A stretch of 64,000 bases of DNA from Varibaculum prostatecancerukia (lineage in GTDB: Bacteria; Actinomycetota; Actinomycetes; Actinomycetales; Actinomycetaceae). Numbering within the stretch: position 1 is the first letter of the stretch; every line of letters starts with the position of its first letter. Under the pieces are notes generated by a model, which saw only the letters and a list, made by a program, of their open reading frames with translations, did not search any database and was not told the DNA's origin. The stretch covers positions 682,001 to 746,000 of the forward strand of contig NZ_OW968402.1 of NCBI RefSeq assembly GCF_943169825.2, in the 5' to 3' direction. The translations under genes were made by a program, and so were the position numbers. This document shows positions 52,701 to 59,150 of the stretch, piece by piece.

Positions 52701-54352
52701 TCAAGATTGATGAGGTTTCCAATCTGGGAGCCGCCCGGATTCGGTTGCGTTCCCTGGATGCGGCTACGCGGGAGCGGCAAAGCTCCACGGTGCTTACCTA
52801 TCCCAGTGCGGATCGTATCGGCGACCCCGATGCCGCGCCAGGAGAGCCAGAGGAAGCGGCAGTTCCTACCCGCATAGATCCGGCAGCCGAAGCCGCCGCG
52901 GAAGAAGCTCGCCTGGCGAAAGCCGGACATGTGCAGGTACACGCCCAGTTCACCGAGCAGATGCGCAAGGATGGTTGGGAGATTCTGGTTCCCCAAATGG
53001 CGCCTATCCAGTTCCGCCTGGCGCAGCCGGTGGTGCGCCGCGCCGGGTTGAATGTGCGGTTGCTGGAACATACTTCCCGCGAATCGATGGAAACTGGCCT
53101 CAAGTTCGTGAATAACGATTCTTGTTACCCCGCGATTGTGGTGATTGGGCAGTTAATCGAGGAGTTTACTTCCGGGCGCTCCAACCCAGATAAAACGGCG
53201 GTGGCGATTTCGCAGACCGGAGGAATGTGCCGGGCAACCAACTATGCGTCCCTGTTGCGTAAAGGGTTGCGTGATGCCGGGTATCCGCAGGTGCCGGTGA
53301 TTGCGGCCTCCGTGCAAGGCATTGAAGAAAATCCGGGATTCCAGCTTTCTTGGCCGGCAATCCACCGGATTTTGCAAGCTATCTGCTTAGGGGATATGTT
53401 GCAAGCCATGCTTTTGCGGGTGCGTCCTTATGAGCTGGTGAAAGGCTCGGCGATGGAGCTGTATCGGCGTTGGGATCAGATTATTCAGGAATGGTTTGCG
53501 GCTGGAAAATACTCGGCCACCTGGGGCGGTCGCCTCAGCTATTCCCGCCTGATTAGGGAATGTGTCAAAGAGTTCGATGCTTTTGAGTTGAATGATGAGC
53601 CGCGCCGCCCCCGGGTTGGTTTGGTGGGAGAAATCCTGGTGAAGTTCCACCCGGATGCTAATAATCACGCGGTTCGGGTGATTGAGGAAGAAGGCTGCGA
53701 AGCCGAACTGCCCACCCTAATCCAGTTCTTCCACTACTCCCTGGCCAGCGGAAACTTTGAACGGGATGAAATGGGCAATTCCCGCAAAGTTAAGTTAGGG
53801 ATGGATGCGGGTCTGTGGGCCTTAGAGCGCTATGAGGACGCAATTCGCCGGGCTTTTGCCAAAACTAACGGCAAGTTCGAGATGCATCGACGAATCAAAG
53901 ATATGGCAGCACGTTCTGTCGATATTGCGGGAATGGGTAATCAGGCTGGTGAAGGCTGGTATTTGACCGCGGAAATGGTGGACATGATTGAGCATGGCTG
54001 CCCCAACATTATTTGTGCCCAGCCTTTCGGCTGCTTGCCGAACCATGTGATTGGCAAAGGCATGTTCCGCGCCCTGCGCAACCGCTACCCGGAAGCCAAT
54101 GTGGTGGCAGTCGATTATGATCCGGGTGCCTCGGAAGTTAATCAGCTAAACCGGATCAAGTTGATGATTGCGACTGCCCTGCGCGGTGAAGAAGTGGCTG
54201 ATGATTTCGAGGATATGCCCGAGGAAGCGACCGGGGCAGGCTGCGGATGCGGCACCTCTTGCAGTAGCGGAGTGCAATGGAATTCTGAGATGCAAGTCAG
54301 CCCTGCAGGTAGGCGTTCCCTGCCGATTACCCCGGTGAGTGCCGCGCGCTAA
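49775..54352 (+). CDS. Giant 2-hydroxyacyl-CoA dehydratase activase-related protein (two ASKHA domains + DUF2229)
   Basis: 1525 residues from the ATG at 49775 (GGGAGG upstream; an earlier GTG at 49751 is possible). Two BadF/HgdC-type ATPase domains: LGIDIGSTTVKAVLLDG near 28 with MNGTCAGGTGAFIDQMA and SRCGVFAKTDLQ, and LGVDSGSTTIKAVVIDQ near 338 with EACSSGCGSFLQ and LGTRCTVFMNSS; the cysteines are the expected Fe-S ligands. A Cys cluster (RKTCRLCQNHCQM) near 622 precedes the DUF2229 dehydratase-like part (FETGMESIPSENICYPAKLV), and the C-terminus has GCGCGTSCSSG. Homologous proteins couple ATP hydrolysis to electron transfer in anaerobes. No dehydratase alpha/beta subunits are adjacent, so the partner is unknown. 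Confidence 0.9.
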   Translation: MSETTAAFDFAGGKNAAFSQGGQVLRLGIDIGSTTVKAVLLDGRQVIFSDYRRHHADVRGELAGLLRDINAEHPGITVKAAVTGSGGLSVAGAMKVPFVQEVIAGTKAVGDTHPQTDVIIELGGEDAKITYLHPTPEQRMNGTCAGGTGAFIDQMATLLHTDASGLDKLAARASQLYPIASRCGVFAKTDLQPLLNEGAAHEDLAASIFTAVATQTIAGLACGRPIRGNVMFLGGPLHFLPNLRKAYEELLPKADSFFTPEHAELYVALGAALSADKGEPRPLEQLITDLTTGKIDTDSQRMRPLFANEEELAQFRARHDKEVIPQLPLSEARGRCFLGVDSGSTTIKAVVIDQDKRIVFTHYASNEGDPVSAAVEIVRRIRTELPAGAYIGRACSTGYGEGLVKTALNLEQGEVETMAHFRAAEDLLPGVSSVIDIGGQDMKYLKIRAGAVDSISVNEACSSGCGSFLQTFAATMGTSVQAFAADAVAAKSPVDLGTRCTVFMNSSVKQAQKEGASPKDIAAGLSYSVVRNALYKVIKLKTPEELGEKVVVQGGTFLNDAVLRAFELLTEREVVRPNIAGLMGAYGAALIAKQSDDGQGESTLATLEDLENFQVETTRKTCRLCQNHCQMTISTFSNGERHVSGNRCERGASLEKVPKKSALPNLFDWKYKRIFGYRRLTEKKAFRGDIGIPRVLNMYENYPLWFTMLTKLGFRVMVSGRSNHDLFETGMESIPSENICYPAKLVHGHIESLLKKGIKTIFYPSVIYEQQLVEGTDNCFNCPVVGTYPEVIRNNMESVQDSDVRLISPFLNLGNREFLPKRIAEVFADWNVTEAEAKAALDAAWEEDAAVKAEIREKGREALAWIRENGVRGIVLAGRPYHLDPEVNHGIPELIIGLGMAVFTEDSVLDGRLERPLRVRDQWAYHSRLYEAAARVGDEPDLELVQLNSFGCGVDAITADQVQEILEGRGDVHTVLKIDEVSNLGAARIRLRSLDAATRERQSSTVLTYPSADRIGDPDAAPGEPEEAAVPTRIDPAAEAAAEEARLAKAGHVQVHAQFTEQMRKDGWEILVPQMAPIQFRLAQPVVRRAGLNVRLLEHTSRESMETGLKFVNNDSCYPAIVVIGQLIEEFTSGRSNPDKTAVAISQTGGMCRATNYASLLRKGLRDAGYPQVPVIAASVQGIEENPGFQLSWPAIHRILQAICLGDMLQAMLLRVRPYELVKGSAMELYRRWDQIIQEWFAAGKYSATWGGRLSYSRLIRECVKEFDAFELNDEPRRPRVGLVGEILVKFHPDANNHAVRVIEEEGCEAELPTLIQFFHYSLASGNFERDEMGNSRKVKLGMDAGLWALERYEDAIRRAFAKTNGKFEMHRRIKDMAARSVDIAGMGNQAGEGWYLTAEMVDMIEHGCPNIICAQPFGCLPNHVIGKGMFRALRNRYPEANVVAVDYDPGASEVNQLNRIKLMIATALRGEEVADDFEDMPEEATGAGCGCGTSCSSGVQWNSEMQVSPAGRRSLPITPVSAAR

Positions 54353-54487
54353 AACTGGCGAACTACTAGCCGAGGACACCCCATTGTGACCCCGGTAATA
54401 CTGATATTAACCCCTACGCCCGCAGCGCGCAGGGGTGCGTCCAGTCTTTCTGAAGATACCGGGAACAGCGGGAAGAACGCGGGCTGG

Positions 54488-55159
54488 TTATTCCCTAATC
54501 CCAGCTTTCACGGCGGTAATGGCCAGTTCGCCGCGGGTTGCGCAACCGGTGTGGCTGAGGATATCGGAAACATAGGATCGCACGGTGGCTTCTTTGAGCT
54601 TTGTTTGCCGGGAAATGTTCTTGTTGGTCAAAGCCTTAAGTAAAAGCCGAAATGTGGGGCGCAGATGAGCTGGCAGAGTAGCAACCGCATCAATAAAATC
54701 GGCGTATTGTTCCCGGTTGTCTTGGGTTTGCGCGTATGCGGCTGTCAGGATTTCGGTGGGGCGCGGCGCCATTACCTGCTGACCGGCGTGGGCTTTCCGA
54801 ATTAGCTCTGCGAGTTCTGGGGCGGGAATGTCTTTGGTGAGGAACCCGCGTACTCTGGCTCCGATTGCTTGCCCTAAAGATTCTTCGTGTTCGAAGGCGG
54901 TGAGCATAACAATCGTGATTTCTGGGTGTTCGCGGCTGATGCGGCGAGCTGCTTCGATTCCGCTAATCACCGGCATATCCACATCCAGTAGGGCGACATC
55001 TATCCGGTGTAAAGCTAATAGCGAGAACACTTCAGCTCCGTTTTCGGCAGTGGCGACTACTTGCAATCCGTCTTGGGCGTTCAATAAATGAGCGAGGCCG
55101 TCCCGGATAATCTGGTCATCATCGGCTAGCAGGATTCGGATTTCGTTTTTACTGTTCAC
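54488..55159 (-). CDS. NarL/LuxR-type response regulator
   Basis: 223 residues. Receiver domain with acidic pocket DDD near 15, phospho-acceptor region VALLDVDMPVISGIEA near 54, Thr in MLTAFEHEE and Lys in GFLTKDIPAPEL; C-terminal LuxR-type HTH (LTNKNISRQTKLKEATVRSY, VSDILSHTGCATRGEL). Its start overlaps the kinase gene by 11 nt, so the two form a translationally coupled two-component system. The likely targets are the twin palindromes upstream of the kinase and, by position, the divergent paralogue array. Confidence 0.94.
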   Translation of the reverse strand: MNSKNEIRILLADDDQIIRDGLAHLLNAQDGLQVVATAENGAEVFSLLALHRIDVALLDVDMPVISGIEAARRISREHPEITIVMLTAFEHEESLGQAIGARVRGFLTKDIPAPELAELIRKAHAGQQVMAPRPTEILTAAYAQTQDNREQYADFIDAVATLPAHLRPTFRLLLKALTNKNISRQTKLKEATVRSYVSDILSHTGCATRGELAITAVKAGIRE

Positions 55160-56312
55160 TAGGGGCTCCCTCGTCGCTGGTGTTTTGCACTGATAGGTTT
55201 TTAGGTTTGTGCTTTTGGGCAGGTAAAACGATGTAGGTTAGCCACTGGCCGCCCAGGTTAGTTATTTCCATCGTTCCCCCTTCCTCTCGAATCTTGCTGT
55301 CGAGGTTCGCAAGGCCGTAACCGCTGCTGATCCCGGTAGTAGCCGGGGTGTCTGCAATCTCGTTACTCAGTGAGATGGTGAGTTCTTTCTGCTCGGCTTG
55401 TAGCTCGATGATCAGGTTTGCCTCCGAAGCTGCAGGTGCATATTTCAAGATATTTGAGGAACATTCTCTGATTGCCAATGCTCCGGTGAGGAGCTGTTGC
55501 CGGCTTAGTGCATTATCTAAATTTTCGGGTAACACCGTATCGAGAGTGATGCTGCGAGTTTGCAACATTCTTTTTACTTGTTGAACTACTTCAGATAGGG
55601 GAGTTTTGCTGGCAGCAGTGTCAATCGAGAGGATCATGGGACGAATTCTTCTTGAAGCCTTAGTGGCGGCTTGCACTAGCGGATTCATCTCGCTGCTCAG
55701 CTCGGGGTGACGTACCGCAATATCTTGGGCGAGTACGGTCACATGGGCCAGGTCTTTGGCAGTAGTATCGTGCAGTTGGCGAGCTAGTTCTTTACGGGTT
55801 TGAACAGTGCTTTTACGTATTTGCTCTCTGTCGTGTTCTGCCAGAATCCGGCGCGTGTTTTGCCACCGTAACGCCAATCCAATCACCAAAACCATAACCG
55901 CGATTAATGCGGAGCTAAACGCTTGGAGGCTGGGCGTAGCACTGACCGCTACGGAAATTACTCCCTCTAGTAACAGTACTAAGACTGCTGGGGCAATCCA
56001 GGAGCGTATCAGCCAAAACACCAGTAAAATATCAAGATCAAAAACCACCATCGCGTAACCATCAATCAGATCCAGCAGGTTGAAAAGGAGATAGCAGGCG
56101 ATAAAAATGAACTCACATGGCTGAAACCACCCTGCAGCCATAAACACGGCAATCAGGATGAGGGTGAAACAGATACTTTTTGTGGAAATTGATTGCTGCC
56201 CCATTAGCACCGAAATTGTGTCCAGTATCAGCAGGAAAACTGACGATAACCCAAAAACCAGTGGCTGTATCACCGGGTAATGTCGATAGCTGGGAAATAA
56301 GGAAGCAAGCAT
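55149..56312 (-). CDS. HisKA_3-type sensor histidine kinase (DesK-like layout)
   Basis: 387 residues. About five or six N-terminal membrane helices (residues 1-150, e.g. LVFGLSSVFLLILDTISVLM and ACYLLFNLLDLIDGY) with very short loops, so the sensor senses inside or at the membrane rather than an external domain. The HisKA_3 helix contains RKELARQLHDTTAKDLAHVT with the phospho-acceptor His; the HATPase has IRECSSNILKYA (N-box) and GISSGYGLANLDSKIREEGG (G-box). This small membrane-embedded sensor type is often linked to envelope or lipid stress, as in DesK and LiaS relatives. A palindrome-controlled promoter lies just upstream. Confidence 0.92.
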   Translation of the reverse strand: MLASLFPSYRHYPVIQPLVFGLSSVFLLILDTISVLMGQQSISTKSICFTLILIAVFMAAGWFQPCEFIFIACYLLFNLLDLIDGYAMVVFDLDILLVFWLIRSWIAPAVLVLLLEGVISVAVSATPSLQAFSSALIAVMVLVIGLALRWQNTRRILAEHDREQIRKSTVQTRKELARQLHDTTAKDLAHVTVLAQDIAVRHPELSSEMNPLVQAATKASRRIRPMILSIDTAASKTPLSEVVQQVKRMLQTRSITLDTVLPENLDNALSRQQLLTGALAIRECSSNILKYAPAASEANLIIELQAEQKELTISLSNEIADTPATTGISSGYGLANLDSKIREEGGTMEITNLGGQWLTYIVLPAQKHKPKNLSVQNTSDEGAPSEQ

Positions 56313-56360
56313 GCCTCAAAAATATATTAAATGCTTAGCGAGGTCGATACTTTTCGCATC

Positions 56361-56424
56361 TAGATATTCCCAATGCACGCAATACCGACGAATGTCGGTA
56401 TAACTGACCGACAATCGTCGGTAT
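56361..56424 (-). promoter_or_regulatory. Twin palindromic operators and promoter of the two-component system
   Basis: Two copies of ACCGAC-N4-GTCGGT: ATACCGAC-GAAT-GTCGGTAT (56382-56401) and ACCGAC-AATC-GTCGGT (56407-56422), centres 23 bp apart. On the minus strand TATCTA (56366-56361) is a good -10, and the first palindrome covers the -35 position, where no TTGACA-like box exists. The sites would be near -37 and -60, the geometry of activation by a NarL-type regulator, so autoactivation is inferred. From 56425 to 56719 only a weak TTGCTC (56628)/TATTTT (56650) pair is seen for the array. Confidence 0.65.
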
Positions 56425-56719
56425 CTATATTTAGGTTTGTGTGGGTAGGTTGGACAAAGGTGTGTAGCTAGCAAAGAAAGTGCAGGAAAACATGACAGCC
56501 AGACTTGTCGTAGCGAAAAATGCAACCCCAGGTTAGTTAGCTCTTTGAAGGATATCCCGGGAGCGGGTTATTGATGTGCATAAAGTCCGTGTTCAATACT
56601 CTTGTATCTAAAAGACCGAAAAACCTATTGCTCAAATATTGTTACCGTGTATTTTCTCGGCTATTAAGCGAGGCAAAAGGATTATTTTTTAGGCGGCTTT
56701 GGAGATAGGGAGTGTACTT

Positions 56720-57235
56720 GTGTTAAAAAGATTAGTCCTCACGGTTTTTATTGGGTTCATTGTTGTTGTTTTAGCGCTGGGGTCTGTGCTTTTTAATTTG
56801 AAAAACAACTCGGTTTATTATGCTCAAAATACTCCACACAAAAAGGGTGTGGAGCCGGTTCTTATGGAACTAGTGCGTAATTTACGTTGGGTTTCGAATC
56901 CCGATATTGAGGGAATAAAGTACGATTTTGATGGAAATAATGTAATTAAAAATACTAATTCCGCCGGGCGGACGACAGCTCTTGCATATTATTATGATGA
57001 AACCTATAGATATTATGATGGTGGCGGAGCTAATGCTTATAAATTTGATAAACAATTTAGATTTATAAGTATATGGAATAGAAAAACCAGAAAATATGTA
57101 ACTAAAATTAGCGATCTTTCACAAGTGAAAAGGGATATTTATCGTACTGTTCAGCCGGTGATTGATGCCCAGCCGGAGCCGTTGATTAATCTGCAGTGGA
57201 TTTACGATTGGGTTAATAAAGACAGATTTAACTAA
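56720..57235 (+). CDS. Membrane-anchored paralogue array, copy 1 (unknown family)
   Basis: 171 residues from the GTG at 56720, with GGGAG upstream; the first GTG of the other copies is GTA here, so the second is used. One N-terminal transmembrane helix (LTVFIGFIVVVLALGSVLFN) follows a short basic start, so the ~145-residue remainder is predicted outside. The outer part has SVYYAQNTPHKKGVEPVLME, a Tyr/Asp-rich middle (YYYDETYRYYDGG) and the near-invariant end QPVIDAQPEPLINLQWIYDW. No known domain recognised. AT-rich compared with its surroundings. It shares a 92-bp identical block with copy 3. Confidence 0.8.
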   Translation: MLKRLVLTVFIGFIVVVLALGSVLFNLKNNSVYYAQNTPHKKGVEPVLMELVRNLRWVSNPDIEGIKYDFDGNNVIKNTNSAGRTTALAYYYDETYRYYDGGGANAYKFDKQFRFISIWNRKTRKYVTKISDLSQVKRDIYRTVQPVIDAQPEPLINLQWIYDWVNKDRFN

Positions 57236-57294
57236 TAATCGTCACGATTTTATTTTGTAGTTTAGCTTTTTAAGGACCGCGGTAGGGAGGTGGG

Positions 57295-57816
57295 GTGCCT
57301 GTGCTGAAGAAAGTTGTGCTTTCGGTTTTTATTGGGTTTATTGTTGTTGTTTTAGCGCTGGGGTTTGTGTTTTTTAATTTGAAATCTAACTCGGTTTATT
57401 ATGCTCAGCGCACTCCTCATAGTGAGGAGGTGGAGCCGGTGCTTATGGAAGTAACGAGTAACCTTGACTGGATCTACGCTCCAGATATTAAAGGGATAAA
57501 GTATGATTACGACGGCTATAGAAATATCTACAATAATAAATATGGGAAGGATGAAGCTGCTTCCCTTGCCTATTACTTCTCGGAAGAATGGTCGTATGAT
57601 GATGGCAATTTTTTTCTCTATAGGTTTGATAAAAGATTTAGATTGATATCGGTGTGGAATGTGAAAACTCTAGAGTTCACTTCTAAACCTGTCGATGTTT
57701 CAGCGGTGAAGAGGGATATTTATCGTGTTGTTCAGCCGGTGATTGATGCGCAGCCGGAGCCGTTGATTAATCTGCAATGGATTTATGATTGGGTTAATAA
57801 AGACCGATTTAATTAG
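57295..57816 (+). CDS. Membrane-anchored paralogue array, copy 2
   Basis: 173 residues; GTG at 57295 with GGGAGG upstream (second GTG at 57301 also possible). Same layout as copy 1: basic start, one helix (VVLSVFIGFIVVVLALGFVF), then SNSVYYAQRTPHSEEVEPVL, a divergent Tyr-rich centre (IYNNKYGKDEAASLAYYFSE), and the shared C-terminus. The central ~70 residues are the most different of the four, including DWIYAPDIKGIKYDYDGY where the others read RWVSNPDI. 59 bp after copy 1; the 57-59 bp spacers before copies 2-4 end in a repeated Shine-Dalgarno region. Confidence 0.8.
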   Translation: MPVLKKVVLSVFIGFIVVVLALGFVFFNLKSNSVYYAQRTPHSEEVEPVLMEVTSNLDWIYAPDIKGIKYDYDGYRNIYNNKYGKDEAASLAYYFSEEWSYDDGNFFLYRFDKRFRLISVWNVKTLEFTSKPVDVSAVKRDIYRVVQPVIDAQPEPLINLQWIYDWVNKDRFN

Positions 57817-57873
57817 AAGTCTGCGGGGTTTTATTGCATATTTGCGATTTTCAAGGATGCCGTAGGGAGGTGG

Positions 57874-58395
57874 GTGCTTGTGTTGAAGAAGGTTGTTCTT
57901 GGCGTTTTTATTGGGTTTATGGTTTTTGTGCTGGCGCTGGGGTTTGTGTTTTTTAATTTGAAATCAGACTCGGTGTACTATGCGCAACGTACTCCGCATA
58001 AAGCCGGGATGGAGCCGGTTCTTATGGAACTAGTGCGTAATTTACGTTGGGTTTCGAATCCCGATATTGAGGGAATAAAGTACGATTTTGATGGAAATAA
58101 TATAATTCACAATTTTAATTATGCTGGGAGGGATTATGCGTTTACTTATTACCCTGATGAAAGATATAGATATTATGACGGTGGGAGAGATTTAGCTTAT
58201 AATTTTAATAAAGATTTTAGGCTCATAAGTGTATGGCAAATCGGAATTGGGGAATTTTCTTCTAAACCTGTTGATCTATTAGCGGTCAAAAGGGATATTT
58301 ATCGTACTGTTCAGCCGGTGATTGATGCGCAGCAGGAGCCATTGGTTAATTTGCAGTGGATTTACGATTGGGTTAATAAAGATAGATTTAACTAA
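57874..58395 (+). CDS. Membrane-anchored paralogue array, copy 3
   Basis: 173 residues; GTG at 57874, GGGAGG upstream. N-terminal helix VVLGVFIGFMVFVLALGFVF, then SDSVYYAQRTPHKAGMEPVL. Positions 58010-58101 are identical to 56850-56941 in copy 1, while the stretch just before matches copy 4, so the gene is a mosaic. The centre (FNYAGRDYAFTYYPDERYRY) and the end (VKRDIYRTVQPVIDAQQEPL) follow the family pattern with one P-to-Q change. Predicted single-pass, outside-facing; function unknown. Confidence 0.8.
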   Translation: MLVLKKVVLGVFIGFMVFVLALGFVFFNLKSDSVYYAQRTPHKAGMEPVLMELVRNLRWVSNPDIEGIKYDFDGNNIIHNFNYAGRDYAFTYYPDERYRYYDGGRDLAYNFNKDFRLISVWQIGIGEFSSKPVDLLAVKRDIYRTVQPVIDAQQEPLVNLQWIYDWVNKDRFN

Positions 58396-58453
58396 ATCTC
58401 GGTAGGAGTTTATTTCGTACTTGCGATTTTCAAGGATGTCGTAGGGAGGTGGG

Positions 58454-58975
58454 GTGCCTGTGTTAAAGAAGGTTATTTTTGGCGTTTTTATTGGATTTAT
58501 TGTTGTTGTTTTAGCGCTGGGGTTTGTGTTTTTTAATTTGAAATCAAACTCGGTTTATTATGCGCAACGTACTCCGCATAAAGCCGGGATGGAGCCAGTT
58601 GTTATGGAACTGGTGCGTAATTTACGCTGGGTTTCGAATCCTGACATTAAGGGAATAAAGTACGATTTTGATGGAAATAACATAATTCATAATATTGATT
58701 CCGCTGGAAGGGATAACGCTTTTACTTATTATCCTCGTGGGGTTTACAAATATTATTATGATAGCGGCGCTTTAGCTTATTATTTTGATAAACATTTTAA
58801 GTTTATAGGTACTTTCAATGGGAAAACACTAAAATATTCTACTAAACCTGTTAATCTATCAGCGGTGAAGAGGGATATTTATCGTGTTGTTCAGCCGGTG
58901 ATTGATGCGCAGCCGGAGCCGTTGATTAATTTGCAGTGGATTTACGATTGGGTCAATAAAGACAGATTTAACTAG
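58454..58975 (+). CDS. Membrane-anchored paralogue array, copy 4
   Basis: 173 residues; GTG at 58454 with GGGAGG upstream. Helix VIFGVFIGFIVVVLALGFVF, then SNSVYYAQRTPHKAGMEPVV, a Tyr-rich centre (YYPRGVYKYYYDSGALAYYF) and the conserved end QPVIDAQPEPLINLQWIYDW. Closest to copy 3 in its first half and to copy 2 near the 3' end (AVKRDIYRVVQPVID). Last gene of the array; an AT-rich 13-bp inverted repeat follows 70 bp downstream. No catalytic motif seen. Confidence 0.8.
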   Translation: MPVLKKVIFGVFIGFIVVVLALGFVFFNLKSNSVYYAQRTPHKAGMEPVVMELVRNLRWVSNPDIKGIKYDFDGNNIIHNIDSAGRDNAFTYYPRGVYKYYYDSGALAYYFDKHFKFIGTFNGKTLKYSTKPVNLSAVKRDIYRVVQPVIDAQPEPLINLQWIYDWVNKDRFN

Positions 58976-59045
58976 CGACATCCTCACGGCTTTTGGAATG
59001 CATGATTAGGCGCGGTTGCTTTTTATCCCCGATACTGCCGCAGAA

Positions 59046-59093
59046 AAAATCTTTACTTCTTACGGCAAGAAAGCAGCAAAAAGTAAAGATTTT
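59046..59093 (+). terminator. AT-rich 13-bp inverted repeat after the paralogue array
   Basis: AAAATCTTTACTT (59046-59058) pairs perfectly with AAGTAAAGATTTT (59081-59093), loop 22 nt. It lies between copy 4 and the convergent fic gene, so a terminator is likely, though the stem is AT-rich and the loop long; an operator is the alternative. Confidence 0.5.
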
Positions 59094-59150
59094 AAGGGTA
59101 CGAGGTAAAGATATGGGTCTACGTTATGTTCTGGCGGTCAAAAATGATTT

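Noticed and set aside
54416-54440. ACCCCT/AGGGGT repeat after the activase gene as a terminator
   Set aside because: Only six pairs with a long loop and no T-run.
56720-58975. Paralogue array as part of a prophage or transposon
   Set aside because: No integrase, transposase or matching terminal repeats were found on either side, although the AT-rich composition leaves transfer possible.
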